In this document: positions 1 to 9,760 of the stretch, piece by piece
Layout of the letters: each line of letters starts with the position of its first letter
Position numbering within the stretch: the first letter of the stretch is position 1
Made by a program: the position numbers and the translations under genes
Assembly: GCF_020532665.2 (NCBI RefSeq)
Contig: NZ_JAIWPG020000006.1
Coordinates: forward strand, 186,001-250,000
Origin: Lelliottia sp. WAP21
Lineage (GTDB): Bacteria > Pseudomonadota > Gammaproteobacteria > Enterobacterales > Enterobacteriaceae
Direction of reading: 5' to 3'
Length of the DNA stretch: 64,000 nt
The notes under the pieces: generated by a model
The model's database searches: none
Told to the model about the DNA's origin: nothing
Seen by the model: only the letters and a program-made list of their open reading frames with translations

Positions 1-1409
1 TGTGCCGCCACCAGACGCTCGGTCAGGCTGGTATAAAGACCGCTGTCGAGGAAGTTGGTCAGTGAAATATGCTGCGCCTGAGGAACCTGGCGCATGGCGC
101 GCTCGGTCAGATCGCGGTGCGTAATCACCAGGTCAACATCCGGTGGCAGGTTATTGATCGCGCTGTTGGTCACAGAGATGTTGGTCAGACCCGCATCCTG
201 CACTTTCTTACGCAGTACACCTGCACCCATCGCGCTGGAACCCATACCGGCATCACAGGCAACGATGATTTTGCGTACGTGGCTCAGGTCGTTAGACACG
301 TCACCAGCAGACAGCGGGGTCGCCACGCCTTTAGATTCAGATTTCATATCCTGCATACGACGGGTCGCTGCTTCGATATCGTCTTCTTCTTTCACTTTGC
401 TGGTTTTCAGCAGGATTGCAGAGACCACGAAGGAGACCGCCATCGCCGCACAGATAGCCGCAATGTTCGCGAAGTAAGCGCCTTTTGGCGTCATCGCCAG
501 CACTGCCAGGATAGAACCTGGAGAGGCAGGAGAGACCAGACCACCGCCCAGCACGCTCAGCGTAAACACGCCCGTCATACCGCCCAGGATAACGGCCAGA
601 ATCAGACGTGGGTTCATCAGCACGTACGGGAAGTAAATTTCGTGAATACCGCCCAGGAAGTGAATGATTGCCGCGCCGCCAGCAGACTGTTTCGCGCTAC
701 CGCGACCAAAGAACATATACGCCAGCAAGACGCCCATACCGGGACCCGGGTTCGCTTCAATCAGGAAGAAGATAGACTTCCCGAGTTCGTGAGATTGCTG
801 AATGCCCAGCGGTGAGAAGATACCGTGGTTAATGGCGTTGTTCAGGAACAGAATTTTTGCCGGTTCAACGAAGATAGACGCCAGCGGCAGCATGTCATGG
901 ATAACCATGAAGTTAACGCCCGCCGCCAGTGCTTTGGACAGCACTTCAACCGCAGGGCCAATGCCCATGAATGCCAGAATCGCGAGGATCATCCCGATGA
1001 TGCCCGCGGAGAAGTTGTTCACCAGCATTTCAAAGCCGGATTTGATTTTGCCATCAACCCAGACGTCGAATTTCTTAATCGCCCAGCCGCCCAGAGGACC
1101 GGCAATCATGGCGCCCAGGAACATCGGCATGTCCGCACCGACGATCACACCCATCGTGGTAATCGCACCCACCACGCCACCGCGGTCACCGCCAACCAGA
1201 CGGCCCCCGGTAAAACCGATCAGCAGGGGTAGCAGGTAGGTAATCATTGGGCCAACAAGCTTCGCCAGCGTTTCGTTTGGCAACCATCCTGTTGGAATAA
1301 ATAAGGCAGTGATGATACCCCACGCGATAAACGCGCCGATATTTGGCATCACCATATTGCTGAGGAAACGACCAAAGCTTTGAACTTTGATCTTGAAATC
1401 GGATGACAT
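1..1409 (-). CDS. mtlA: PTS mannitol-specific EIICBA, 5' part
   Basis: Inner-membrane permease that imports D-mannitol and phosphorylates it to mannitol 1-phosphate. The window holds residues 1-469; the rest, including EIIA, runs off the left edge (the E. coli protein has 637 residues). The start MSSDFKIKVQSFGRFLSN follows an AAGGGG ribosome site. The EIIC membrane domain comes first, with the family segment GGIHEIYFPYVLMNPRLI. The EIIB domain follows with VACDAGMGSS, whose phospho-accepting Cys is residue 385 (Cys384 in E. coli). The upstream region carries several CRP sites, so catabolite control is expected; mtlD and mtlR would lie outside the window. Confidence 0.97.
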   Translation of the reverse strand, partial: MSSDFKIKVQSFGRFLSNMVMPNIGAFIAWGIITALFIPTGWLPNETLAKLVGPMITYLLPLLIGFTGGRLVGGDRGGVVGAITTMGVIVGADMPMFLGAMIAGPLGGWAIKKFDVWVDGKIKSGFEMLVNNFSAGIIGMILAILAFMGIGPAVEVLSKALAAGVNFMVIHDMLPLASIFVEPAKILFLNNAINHGIFSPLGIQQSHELGKSIFFLIEANPGPGMGVLLAYMFFGRGSAKQSAGGAAIIHFLGGIHEIYFPYVLMNPRLILAVILGGMTGVFTLSVLGGGLVSPASPGSILAVLAMTPKGAYFANIAAICAAMAVSFVVSAILLKTSKVKEEDDIEAATRRMQDMKSESKGVATPLSAGDVSNDLSHVRKIIVACDAGMGSSAMGAGVLRKKVQDAGLTNISVTNSAINNLPPDVDLVITHRDLTERAMRQVPQAQHISLTNFLDSGLYTSLTERLVAA

Positions 1410-1504
1410 AAAACACCCCTTCTTCTGGTTACGCTTAGGCTTGCGGCCCGAGGTTTATTGTTAATGCGCGGCGGCAGAGAGGTAGCCGAGCCCTGTTCTG
1501 ATGC

Positions 1505-1730
1505 TGTGAAATCTGGCACTGAATCGTTCAACTGTCCAGACAGCGAAAATTTGTGTGATCTCAGTCACGTAAATGTAGGGGGTGGGGCGATTAATGAAGT
1601 GATCGCAGTCACAAAAATGGCGGATAAAAAAAAGACAACGGGCAAAAAATCACCAGTATCGACCATGTTTTGTGATGAGTGTCACATTATTGCTCTGCGT
1701 GTTTGTTTCTGTAATGTGACTGCATTCACA
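1505..1730 (-). promoter_or_regulatory. mtlA control region with four good and one weak CRP sites
   Basis: Sites of the form TGTGA-N6-TCACA lie at 1554-1569 (TGTGA/TCACG), 1598-1613 (AGTGA/TCACA), 1671-1686 (perfect) and 1715-1730 (perfect). A weaker TGTGA-N6-GCACT is at 1505-1520. Start-to-start spacings are 49, 44, 73 and 44 bp. E. coli mtlA is known to be preceded by five CRP sites, and this arrangement matches. The rest of 1410-2062 has no gene; it also holds a 16-bp palindrome and the yibI leader. Confidence 0.85.
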
Positions 1731-1852
1731 AAATATTTTTACCCGGATTCCGCCTGGTGCTTTCGATGATAAATTTTGCGTTCTCTTTTAGAGATTCTTG
1801 AAGTAGCACGCAAAGCTAAACCTTATTTGCACTCTGGACCATAGCGAAAAGA

Positions 1853-1868
1853 CGTAACGTACGTTACG
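1853..1868. promoter_or_regulatory. 16-bp perfect palindrome upstream of yibI
   Basis: CGTAACGTACGTTACG reads the same on both strands. It lies about 195 bp before the yibI start and on the far side of the mtlA CRP sites. The size and symmetry suit a dimeric repressor site (TetR type, for example), but no regulator gene is adjacent and I cannot name the protein that would bind it. Confidence 0.4.
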
Positions 1869-2062
1869 CTCAATATGTAAACTTAAGTATAAAGTTATTC
1901 AGGTTATATTTTGACACGCTATTAAACTTGCGTGCAGTTATAATAAAAATTCATACTCGCCCGCTCGGTAAAACCGACGCGCGATAATGCGCTTTAAATA
2001 AATTATTTGGCTGCTTACTATTTTATAAAATTTATAAGTTACCGAAGTAAAGTGAGGGAAAT

Positions 2063-2419
2063 ATGTTTCTTAACTATTTTGCACTGGGTGTATTGATTTT
2101 TGTTTTCCTGGTGCTGTTTTACGGCATCATCGCAATCCATGATATTCCCTATAACATGGCAAAAAAACGTAACCATCCTCATGCCGACGCTATTCATACG
2201 GCGGGCTGGATTAGTCTATTTACGCTGCATGCCATCTGGCCGTTCCTGTGGATCTGGGCAACCCTTTATCAGCCTGAGCGCGGCTGGGGAATGCAAAACC
2301 ATCTCCCCCCGTCAGACCGACTCCCTGATGTTGATGCGCTCGCCGTACGCGTTGCCGAACTGGAACATAAACTGGCCACGCTGCAACCGACCGCGGCTAA
2401 GAACACGCAGGAGCACTAA
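2063..2419 (+). CDS. yibI: DUF3302 inner-membrane protein YibI
   Basis: Small membrane protein of 118 residues (about 120 in E. coli). Two hydrophobic segments are visible, at about residues 5-27 and 45-68, with [18 protein letters not shown] between them. The C-terminal tail is charged and coiled-coil-like ([13 protein letters not shown]). GAGGGA precedes the ATG by 5 nt. It ends 2 nt before yibH, and DUF3302 proteins are regularly paired with a HlyD-type adaptor (yibI-yibH and yiaW-yiaV in E. coli), so the two probably act together in an envelope export unit. The substrate is unknown. Confidence 0.93.
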   Translation: MFLNYFALGVLIFVFLVLFYGIIAIHDIPYNMAKKRNHPHADAIHTAGWISLFTLHAIWPFLWIWATLYQPERGWGMQNHLPPSDRLPDVDALAVRVAELEHKLATLQPTAAKNTQEH

Positions 2420-2421
2420 TC

Positions 2422-3558
2422 ATGGATTTACTTATTATTCTGACCTATGTGGCGTTCGCCTGGGCCATTTTTAAAATATTTCGCATTCCGGTCAACCAGT
2501 GGACACTGGCAACCGCCACGTTAGGCGGGGTATTTATTGTCGCCGGGCTTATTTTATTAATGAACTACAACCATCCCTATACCTTTACGGCCCAAAAAGC
2601 GGTTATTTCTATTCCGATTACGCCGCAGGTGACGGGAATTGTCAGTGAAGTCACCGATAAAAATAATCAACTCATTAAAAAAGGCGAAGTGTTATTTAAA
2701 CTTGACCCGGGTCGTTATCAGGCGCGCGTTGACAGGCTGAATGCAGATCTCGTCACCGCCACCCACAATATTGCCGTATTGAAAGCGCAGCTGACGGAAG
2801 CGGTCGCCAACACCAGCCGCGTGTCCGCAGAGCGTGATCGACTCTATAAAGATTATCAACGCTACCTGAAAGGCAGCCGGGCGAAGGTTAACCCCTTCTC
2901 TGAAAGCGATATCGACAACGCACGGCAAAACTACCTGGCACAGGATGCCATGGTGAAAGGTTCCGTAGCAGAGCAGACCCAGATCCAGAGCCAGTTAGAC
3001 AGCATGGTCAACGGCGAGCAGTCGCAAATTGCCTCCCTGCGTGCTCAGCTTGCTGAAGCGAAATACAATCTTGATCAAACCGTGGTGCGGGCGCCCAGCA
3101 ATGGTTACGTCACCCAGGTGCTTATTCGTCCGGGAACGTACGCTGCCGCACTGCCGCTGCGTCCGGTGATGGTCTTTATTCCTGAGCAGAAACGCCAGAT
3201 TATTGCGCAGTTCCGCCAGAACTCGTTACTGCGTCTGAAGCCGGGCGACGAAGCTGAAGTCGTCTTTAACGCGCTGCCAGGCCAGGTGTTCTCCGGTAAG
3301 CTCACCAGTATTCTGCCGGTGGTTCCGGGCGGCTCCTATCAGGCACAGGGTGCGCTACAGTCGCTGACGGTCATCCCGGGTACCGACGGCGTGCTGGGGA
3401 CCATTGAACTGGCGCCGAATGCCGATGTGGATGCCCTGCCAGATGGCATTTATGCCCAGGTGGCGGTCTATTCCGATCACTTCTCGCATGTGTCGGTGAT
3501 GCGTAAAGTTCTGCTGCGTATGACGAGCTGGATGCATTATCTCTATCTTGATCACTAA
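2422..3558 (+). CDS. yibH: HlyD/EmrA-type membrane fusion protein YibH
   Basis: Periplasmic adaptor of 378 residues, the E. coli length. It has an N-terminal membrane anchor (about residues 8-45), then a lipoyl/barrel half at about 58-100 ([16 protein letters not shown]), a long alpha-helical hairpin at about 100-215, and the second barrel half with the family sequence [19 protein letters not shown] near 225. It is co-transcribed with yibI. No inner-membrane pump or TolC partner is encoded nearby, so it must pair with a protein from elsewhere or work in a minimal unit with YibI. The substrate is unknown. Confidence 0.94.
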   Translation: MDLLIILTYVAFAWAIFKIFRIPVNQWTLATATLGGVFIVAGLILLMNYNHPYTFTAQKAVISIPITPQVTGIVSEVTDKNNQLIKKGEVLFKLDPGRYQARVDRLNADLVTATHNIAVLKAQLTEAVANTSRVSAERDRLYKDYQRYLKGSRAKVNPFSESDIDNARQNYLAQDAMVKGSVAEQTQIQSQLDSMVNGEQSQIASLRAQLAEAKYNLDQTVVRAPSNGYVTQVLIRPGTYAAALPLRPVMVFIPEQKRQIIAQFRQNSLLRLKPGDEAEVVFNALPGQVFSGKLTSILPVVPGGSYQAQGALQSLTVIPGTDGVLGTIELAPNADVDALPDGIYAQVAVYSDHFSHVSVMRKVLLRMTSWMHYLYLDH

Positions 3559-3619
3559 CGCCTGCCATTTTTCATTGTCTGATCCATACTTAGCGTTTTG
3601 AGTGTTCAAGGATCAGACA

Positions 3620-4228
3620 ATGAAACTTATCGGCAGCTATACCAGCCCCTTTGTGCGGAAAATTTCCGTGTTGTTGCTGGAGAAAGGCATCACCTTCGAG
3701 TTTATCAATGAGCAGCCTTACAATGCGGAAAACGGCGTGGCGCTTTACAACCCGTTAGGCAAAGTACCGGCGCTGGTCACCGATGACGGTGAGACCTGGT
3801 TCGATTCGCCGATCATTGCGGAATATATCGAATTGCTGGGCATCGCGCCGGCTATGGTGCCGCGTGAGCCGAAAGCCGCGCTGGCTATTAAGCAGATTGA
3901 AGCTCTGGCCGATGGGATTATGGATGCGGCGCTCACCTCCGTTCGTGAGCAGGCGCGTCCGGTTGCACAGCAGTCGGAAACGGAATTGCTGCGTCAACGG
4001 GAGAAAATCAACCGTAGCCTGGACAGATGTGAAGCGCTGATCCGCGAGGGTAAAATTGCGCCCGATGCCGTCAATCTGGCCACCATCGCCATCGCCTGCG
4101 CCATTGGTTATCTCAATTTCCGCCGCGTCGCGCCGGGCTGGTGCGTAGAGCGCCCGCTGCTGGTTAAGCTGGCCGAGACGCTCTTCCAGCGCGATAGCTT
4201 TGCACGCACCGAGCCGCCGAAGGCGTAG
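3620..4228 (+). CDS. yibF: Glutathione S-transferase-like protein YibF
   Basis: Cytosolic GST-fold protein of 202 residues, the E. coli YibF length. The thioredoxin-like N-terminal domain contains SYTSPFVRK and, near residue 65, [11 protein letters not shown], whose Ser helps bind the glutathione gamma-glutamyl group in this superfamily. A helical C-terminal domain follows and ends in FARTEPPKA. An in-frame ATG at 3602 also exists, but AAGGA lies correctly spaced before 3620 and homologues start MKL. YibF binds glutathione in E. coli; its physiological substrate is not known. Confidence 0.93.
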   Translation: MKLIGSYTSPFVRKISVLLLEKGITFEFINEQPYNAENGVALYNPLGKVPALVTDDGETWFDSPIIAEYIELLGIAPAMVPREPKAALAIKQIEALADGIMDAALTSVREQARPVAQQSETELLRQREKINRSLDRCEALIREGKIAPDAVNLATIAIACAIGYLNFRRVAPGWCVERPLLVKLAETLFQRDSFARTEPPKA

Positions 4229-4233
4229 CCAGG

Positions 4234-4259
4234 CAGAAAGAAAACATTTTTTCTTTCTG
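4234..4259 (+). terminator. Possible terminator after yibF
   Basis: An 11-bp inverted repeat, CAGAAAGAAAA and TTTTCTTTCTG, around a CATT loop starts 5 nt after the yibF stop. It is AT-rich, with T residues in the 3' arm rather than after a GC stem, so it is a weak candidate. Confidence 0.4.
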
Positions 4260-4324
4260 TACCCTATGCGCAGCGTAGCAAGATTCAGGGCGAGTCTAAC
4301 GAAGCGCTATGAGCCTTACTTTGT

Positions 4325-5245
4325 TCACTTGTGCCATGGGGTACTGCATTTATTAAGCGTCTCTTTTTGCGCATCAGAAAAGTAATAAAATTGCGCTTCG
4401 GAGTAGATTTCCCCAAGCACACCTTCTTTAAATTTGAGTTTAAAGTCCATTGCCTGGATAGATGGATCAAGGTGGTTTGGAAACGCCTTAAGTGGGCTTG
4501 TGCTTGTCGGGCGCCGAAGGCCGCTTGCCCCATCCAAATAGTAATACTCATCGCCAGACTGGCTGGCACGATATTCCATCACGATAGGCTCCGCGCCTAT
4601 ATCGCCCATCCATTTAGCACTATCGAAGACGTTTTCGCCATTTGTTACGGTAAAAATCTCGATGCGAAGAACTTTAAACTTTCGGACCAGGGTGAAAATA
4701 GTGGTGTCGAGATTACCTTCGTGCAGCGTAGGGAATAACCCTGAATGAACATAGATAAAATCGTTAGGATAGTATCTCTTTAAGTCATTGTATTTTGATA
4801 TGCCATGATCTGTGGTTGGTTGAAAATTACTGGGGTAAACATGGCAGTCTTTTTTTTCCAGGCAGACAGGCTTAGACAAATAACTCATCATCGTACCGCC
4901 CGGGGCGTTAACGTAGCTATAGCTATCCTTTATTTCGGTCTTCGCATAACGATAGACATTGCCACCCTGGCTGAGATAATCATGACCTTCGCTATTGGTA
5001 TACAAGCTGTTCAGATCTGCACGTCCATTGTTATCATCTGCGCCGATGTATATGATGTTATAGGCTATGCCAGCGAAGTTATTGAGGTAATCGTCCACCT
5101 TAAAGTTAATAATTAAGGGCATATAAGGCTTAATGCATTTTGTTTTCTCGGCGAAACCGTATTTTTGATCGGCCATAAGGCCTGAGGAAAAGAGCGTGCT
5201 CGCTGACAATACAATCATGGCCAGCGTTTTCGGTAATGATGGCAT
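4325..5245 (-). CDS. Secreted protein of unknown function
   Basis: Encodes 306 residues that I do not recognise. The start MPSLPKT at 5245 is chosen because AAGGA precedes it by 9 nt; an upstream ATG at 5263 would overlap that ribosome site. Residues 1-25 form a Sec-type signal peptide (basic start, hydrophobic core AMIVLSASTLFSS, likely cut after LMA). The mature part has four Cys, at about 37, near KPVCLEKKDC, and near the C-terminus (NKCSTPW), which suggests periplasmic disulfides. It is rich in Tyr, Asp and Asn, with no repeats or membrane segments. Base composition is more AT-rich than the flanking yibF and selA, which suggests acquisition. Confidence 0.75.
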   Translation of the reverse strand: MPSLPKTLAMIVLSASTLFSSGLMADQKYGFAEKTKCIKPYMPLIINFKVDDYLNNFAGIAYNIIYIGADDNNGRADLNSLYTNSEGHDYLSQGGNVYRYAKTEIKDSYSYVNAPGGTMMSYLSKPVCLEKKDCHVYPSNFQPTTDHGISKYNDLKRYYPNDFIYVHSGLFPTLHEGNLDTTIFTLVRKFKVLRIEIFTVTNGENVFDSAKWMGDIGAEPIVMEYRASQSGDEYYYLDGASGLRRPTSTSPLKAFPNHLDPSIQAMDFKLKFKEGVLGEIYSEAQFYYFSDAQKETLNKCSTPWHK

Positions 5246-5471
5246 ACAAATGCGTCCTTGCAATGATGATATGAGATAAAGACCGTATAATATTTGTTCC
5301 GCTGATACATTGGTATTGGTAAATTCTGATTTATTAATTCATGCTATTTATTATTTCGTCAAAATAATTGATTACGTAAATTGATCTGGATAAAGGCTCG
5401 CTGCACCTTTCAGGACTCGCACGCATCAACCTGCTAAAATAGCCGCAGTTTTCTTATTCTCAGGCAGACTT

Positions 5472-6860
5472 ATGAAACCGGACTCCCGCTCGCTCTACCG
5501 ACACCTTCCCGCTACGGACCGCCTACTGCGTGACGCGTCATTTGAACCGTTACTGAACCAGTACGGGCATACGCGCGTGGTGAACACGCTCAGAGCGTTG
5601 CAAAACGACGCGCGCCGGACGATCGGTGAAGAAGGCATCCTGCCTGAGTGGAATGATAACTGGGCAAACGCGGTACAGGCACGGCTCGAACACCGCCAGG
5701 CGGGGGCGCTGCAGCCGGTGTTTAATCTCACCGGAACGGTGCTGCACACCAATCTGGGCCGAGCGCAGCAGGCCGAAGAGGCGATAGACGCCGTTACCCA
5801 GGCGATGCGTTCACCCGTCACCCTGGAGTACGATCTGGACGGCGCGGGACGCGGGCATCGCGATCGCGCGCTGGCGGAATTGCTTTGCCAGATTACGGGC
5901 GCTGAAGATGCCTGCATTGTGAATAATAACGCCGCCGCCGTGCTGCTGATGCTGGCAGCGACCGCGGCAGGTAAAGAGGTCGTGGTGTCGCGGGGTGAGC
6001 TGGTGGAGATAGGCGGCGCCTTTCGTATCCCCGATGTGATGCGTCAGGCCGGCTGTGTGCTGCATGAAGTTGGCACCACCAACCGCACACATGCCAAAGA
6101 TTATCGTGCAGCGGTAAATGACACGACCGCGCTGCTGATGAAAGTCCACACCAGCAATTATCAGGTTGAAGGCTTCACCAAAGCGGTGGATGAAGCCGAG
6201 CTGGCCGAACTGGGCCGCGAACTGAACGTGCCGGTCATTGCCGATTTAGGCAGCGGTTCACTGGTGGACCTGAGTCATTACGGACTGCCGAAGGAGCCGA
6301 TGCCGCAGGAGATGATCGCTGCGGGCGTTAGCCTGGTGAGCTTTTCCGGCGATAAACTGCTGGGCGGGCCGCAGGCGGGGATTATCGTTGGCCAGCGCGA
6401 TTTGATCGCGAAGTTGCAGGCTCACCCACTGAAACGTGCCTTGCGCGCCGATAAAATGACGCTGGCAGCGCTGGATGCCACGCTGCGGCTCTATCTGCAT
6501 CCGGAGAAGCTTGCCGAACGTCTGCCCACGCTGCGGTTGTTGACCCGTGATGCCGCCGCCATTCATGCCCAGGGCGTGCGCTTGCAGGGGCAAATTGCGC
6601 CACACTATGCGCAGTTCGATGTGCGTGTTGAACCCTGTCAGTCACAAATCGGCAGCGGCTCGCTGCCCGTGGACAGGCTGCCCAGCGCGGCGTTAACCTT
6701 TACACCGCGGGACGGTCGAGGAAGCCAGCTTGAGGCCTTGTCGATGTGCTGGCGCGCGTTGCCCGCCCCCGTGATTGGCCGGATATACGACGGACGTTTA
6801 TGGCTGGATCTGCGCTGTCTTGAAGATGAACAGCGTTTTCTGGAGATGTTGCTCAAATGA
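5472..6860 (+). CDS. selA: L-seryl-tRNA(Sec) selenium transferase
   Basis: PLP enzyme that converts seryl-tRNA(Sec) to selenocysteinyl-tRNA(Sec) with selenophosphate. It has 462 residues (463 in E. coli). The family blocks [14 protein letters not shown] and LEYDL are near residues 85-120. The PLP lysine is Lys295 in [11 protein letters not shown], the position known in E. coli. The C-terminal small domain ends [15 protein letters not shown]. It overlaps selB by 4 nt, so the pair is translationally coupled. Its AT-rich 5' flank is shared with the divergent secreted-protein gene. Confidence 0.98.
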   Translation: MKPDSRSLYRHLPATDRLLRDASFEPLLNQYGHTRVVNTLRALQNDARRTIGEEGILPEWNDNWANAVQARLEHRQAGALQPVFNLTGTVLHTNLGRAQQAEEAIDAVTQAMRSPVTLEYDLDGAGRGHRDRALAELLCQITGAEDACIVNNNAAAVLLMLAATAAGKEVVVSRGELVEIGGAFRIPDVMRQAGCVLHEVGTTNRTHAKDYRAAVNDTTALLMKVHTSNYQVEGFTKAVDEAELAELGRELNVPVIADLGSGSLVDLSHYGLPKEPMPQEMIAAGVSLVSFSGDKLLGGPQAGIIVGQRDLIAKLQAHPLKRALRADKMTLAALDATLRLYLHPEKLAERLPTLRLLTRDAAAIHAQGVRLQGQIAPHYAQFDVRVEPCQSQIGSGSLPVDRLPSAALTFTPRDGRGSQLEALSMCWRALPAPVIGRIYDGRLWLDLRCLEDEQRFLEMLLK

Positions 6861-8710
6861 TTATTGCCACTGCGGGTCATGTCGACCACGGTAAAACCAC
6901 GCTTTTACAGGCGATCACCGGGATAAACGCCGATCGCCTGCCGGAAGAGAAAAAACGCGGCATGACCATCGATCTGGGCTATGCCTACTGGCCGCAGCCG
7001 AATGGACGCGTGCTGGGATTTATCGATGTACCCGGCCACGAAAAGTTTCTCACTAATATGCTGGCAGGCGTTGGCGGTATCGATCACGCCCTGCTGGTGG
7101 TTGCCTGCGATGACGGGGTGATGGCCCAGACCCGCGAGCATCTGGCGATCCTGCAACTGACCGGCAACCCTCTGCTTACCGTGGCGCTCACCAAAGCAGA
7201 CCGCGTGGATGAAGCGCGTATTGACGAAGTTCGGCACCAAATCGCCCACGTGCTGGGCGAATATGGTTTTGCTGATGCCCCCGTTTTTGTCACGGTGGCG
7301 ACGGAAGGTCGCGGTATTGAGGCCCTCCGTGAACACCTCACGCAGCTTGAGTCCCGTGAACAGGCCAGCCATCATCGCTTTCGTCTGGCGATCGACCGGG
7401 CTTTCACCGTTAAAGGCGCCGGGCTGGTGGTCACCGGCACTGCGCTTAGCGGTGATGTGAAGGTGGGCGACACCCTTTGGCTTACCGGGGTGAATAAACC
7501 AATGCGCGTGCGCGGCCTGCATGCGCAAAACCAACCCGCGGAACGTGCCTGTGCGGGGCAACGCATCGCCTTAAATATTGCAGGCGATGCTGAAAAAGAG
7601 CAGCTTAATCGCGGCGACTGGCTGTTGGCCGACGCGCCGTCTGAACCGTCGGAACGGGTGGTTGTCTCGCTACACGCGCTTGGGGCGCTCACCCAGTGGC
7701 AGCCGGTGCATATCCACCATGCTGCCAGCCACGTCACCGGACGCGTTTCGCTGCTGGAAAACGATCTTGCGGAGCTGGTGTTTGACACGCCGCTCTGGCT
7801 GGCCGACAACGACAGGCTGGTGCTGCGTGATATCTCTGCCCGGGAAACCCTGGCAGGGGCCCGTGTCGTGATGCTCAATCCACCCCGTCGCGGTAAACGC
7901 AAACCCGAATATTTGCAGTGGCTGGCAGCGCTGGCGCTGGCAGAGAGCGATCGCGCCGCGCTGGCGGTACGTCTTGAGCGCGGCGCGGTGAATCTTGCTG
8001 ATTTTGCCTGGGCACGTCAGCTTAACGGGGAAGGCCTGCAACAGCTGACGCAACAGCCCGGTTTTATTCAGGCGGGAAACAGCTTACTCAGCGCCCCCAT
8101 CGCCGCGCGCTGGCAGCGTAAAGTGCTCACAACCCTGGCGACCTATCATGAACAGCATCAGGATGAGCCAGGGCCGGGGCGCGAGAGATTGCGTCGCATG
8201 GCGCTGCCGATGGAAGACGATGCGCTGGTGCTGCTCTTAATCGAGCAGATGCGTGAGAGCGGCGTGATTCAAAGCCATCACGGCTGGCTGCATTTACCCG
8301 ATCACAAAGCGGGATTCACGCCAGAGCAAGAGGCTGTCTGGCAAAAAGCCGCACCGCTGTTTGGCGATGATCCCTGGTGGATGCGCGATCTGGCTCGTGA
8401 AACCGGCGCTGATGAAGCCTTAATGCGTCAGGTACTGCGCCATGCGGCGCAGCAAGGATTGATTACGGCGATCGTGAAAGATCGTTACTATCGCAACGAT
8501 CGTATTGTCACCTTCGCCAGTCTGATCCGTGAACTGGATCAAGCGCGAGGCTCCACCTGCGCGGCGGATTTCCGCGATCGTCTCAACGTCGGGCGCAAAC
8601 TGGCGATTCAAATACTGGAATATTTTAATCGCATTGGCTTTACCCGCCGTCGTGGTAACGATCACCTCCTGCGTGACGCGATGCTTTTTCCGGAGACAAC
8701 CAAACCCTGA
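6857..8710 (+). CDS. selB: Selenocysteine-specific elongation factor SelB
   Basis: GTPase that carries Sec-tRNA to UGA codons marked by a SECIS hairpin. It has 617 residues (614 in E. coli). G1 is GHVDHGKT at residues 7-14, G3 is DVPGHEKF at about 55, and G4 is TKAD at about 113. EF-Tu-like domains 2 and 3 follow. The C-terminal part (about 370-617) holds the four winged helices that bind mRNA. It overlaps selA by 4 nt, and its stop lies 1 nt from that of the convergent ROK kinase gene. Confidence 0.98.
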   Translation: MIIATAGHVDHGKTTLLQAITGINADRLPEEKKRGMTIDLGYAYWPQPNGRVLGFIDVPGHEKFLTNMLAGVGGIDHALLVVACDDGVMAQTREHLAILQLTGNPLLTVALTKADRVDEARIDEVRHQIAHVLGEYGFADAPVFVTVATEGRGIEALREHLTQLESREQASHHRFRLAIDRAFTVKGAGLVVTGTALSGDVKVGDTLWLTGVNKPMRVRGLHAQNQPAERACAGQRIALNIAGDAEKEQLNRGDWLLADAPSEPSERVVVSLHALGALTQWQPVHIHHAASHVTGRVSLLENDLAELVFDTPLWLADNDRLVLRDISARETLAGARVVMLNPPRRGKRKPEYLQWLAALALAESDRAALAVRLERGAVNLADFAWARQLNGEGLQQLTQQPGFIQAGNSLLSAPIAARWQRKVLTTLATYHEQHQDEPGPGRERLRRMALPMEDDALVLLLIEQMRESGVIQSHHGWLHLPDHKAGFTPEQEAVWQKAAPLFGDDPWWMRDLARETGADEALMRQVLRHAAQQGLITAIVKDRYYRNDRIVTFASLIRELDQARGSTCAADFRDRLNVGRKLAIQILEYFNRIGFTRRRGNDHLLRDAMLFPETTKP

Positions 8711-8711
8711 A

Positions 8712-9596
8712 TCAGGCGCGGGACGCCAGTTTTTGCCGGGCCAGCCAGACGGCACCGAGCCGTCCCGCCTGATTACCTAACTCACAGGGCATAATGGGGA
8801 CGCGCAGCGCGTCCCACTCCTCAAACGTCTTCAGATGCTTATCCATCAGGGTATAAATCTTATCCTGCTCGCTAATTCCACCGCCAATCAGCACCGCCTG
8901 CGGATCAAACATGGATATCACGCTATAGACGCCGCGTGACAGGAACAGTGCCCACTCATTGATGGCTTCACGCAAATGGACGTCGCTGTCCATCCGGGTG
9001 AAGAGTGCCTCGCCGTCAGGCATATCGTCTTCAGACAGGGCCAGCGCCTTGCGACAGGCCTCCATCAGCCCACGCGCCGAGGCGACTTCATGCATGCATT
9101 CGCCGTTATTCCCCACGGGGATGACGCCAAACTCGCCGGCACGATAATGCGCGCCACGGTAGAGATCGCCTTCTGTCACAATACCGCCGCCGATGCCGGT
9201 GCCAATTGTCATGCAGACAAAGCTCTCGTAGCGGCGTCCGGCACCGCGCCAGCGCTCGCCAAGGGCCGCACAGTTAGCGTCATTTTCAGCAATAACAGGG
9301 AGATCGGTCAGCCCGCCAAAGAGTTCATACAGGTTCACGTCATCCAGGTAACTGAGTGCGCCCGCTTTGGCTGCCTGCCCGGTATGGGTATTGATATGAC
9401 CGGGGAAACTGACGCCAATGGCCTGGATGTCATGGGATTTTTGCCAGGACTCCACGACCTTCTGCCATAGCTCTTTGAATGAATGCGCATCGTCGGGGGT
9501 GTCATACTCTTCGGAAACCAGCTCGTTTCCCTGATCGTCAATCACGCCATGCTTAATGTGGGTGCCCCCCACGTCAAATCCGATAAACAGCCCCAT
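8712..9596 (-). CDS. ROK-family sugar kinase
   Basis: Probable ATP-dependent hexose or glycoside kinase of 294 residues. The phosphate-binding loop DVGGTHIK is at residues 8-15 and a second nucleotide motif, MTIGTGIGGGIV, is at about 128. ENDANCAALGE at about 104 holds the catalytic Asp of ROK kinases. The usual ROK zinc motif (CxCGxxGC) is not present; the equivalent stretch reads NNGECMHEVASARG, as in beta-glucoside-kinase-like members. E. coli K-12 has, from memory, yiaY between selB and aldB, so this gene occupies that slot. No linked transporter suggests a substrate. Confidence 0.9.
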   Translation of the reverse strand: MGLFIGFDVGGTHIKHGVIDDQGNELVSEEYDTPDDAHSFKELWQKVVESWQKSHDIQAIGVSFPGHINTHTGQAAKAGALSYLDDVNLYELFGGLTDLPVIAENDANCAALGERWRGAGRRYESFVCMTIGTGIGGGIVTEGDLYRGAHYRAGEFGVIPVGNNGECMHEVASARGLMEACRKALALSEDDMPDGEALFTRMDSDVHLREAINEWALFLSRGVYSVISMFDPQAVLIGGGISEQDKIYTLMDKHLKTFEEWDALRVPIMPCELGNQAGRLGAVWLARQKLASRA

Positions 9597-9760
9597 CGTT
9601 GTCTCCTCACCCTTTTCGATAATCCTAAGTATGGCTGAGTAGCAAAAACGAAACGTAAAGTAAGGTAATCCGTGATACCTATCGTAAAGCTGCTATCAAC
9701 TGGCGAGAAAAGCATCAGTCGTGACTACCCTTGTAAGACATTCACAGCAAGGAGACGGTC

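Noticed and set aside
69-815. 248-codon plus-strand frame opposite mtlA
   Set aside because: The minus strand encodes a full-length match to MtlA here; the plus-strand product is His/Arg/Gln-rich without domains.
1911-1944. TTGACA and TATAAT before yibI as a sigma-70 promoter
   Set aside because: The hexamers are 22 bp apart, outside the working range, so they cannot be paired as one promoter with confidence.
6905-7561. 218-codon minus-strand frame inside selB
   Set aside because: Shadow of the selB GTPase domain; no ribosome site and no recognisable protein.
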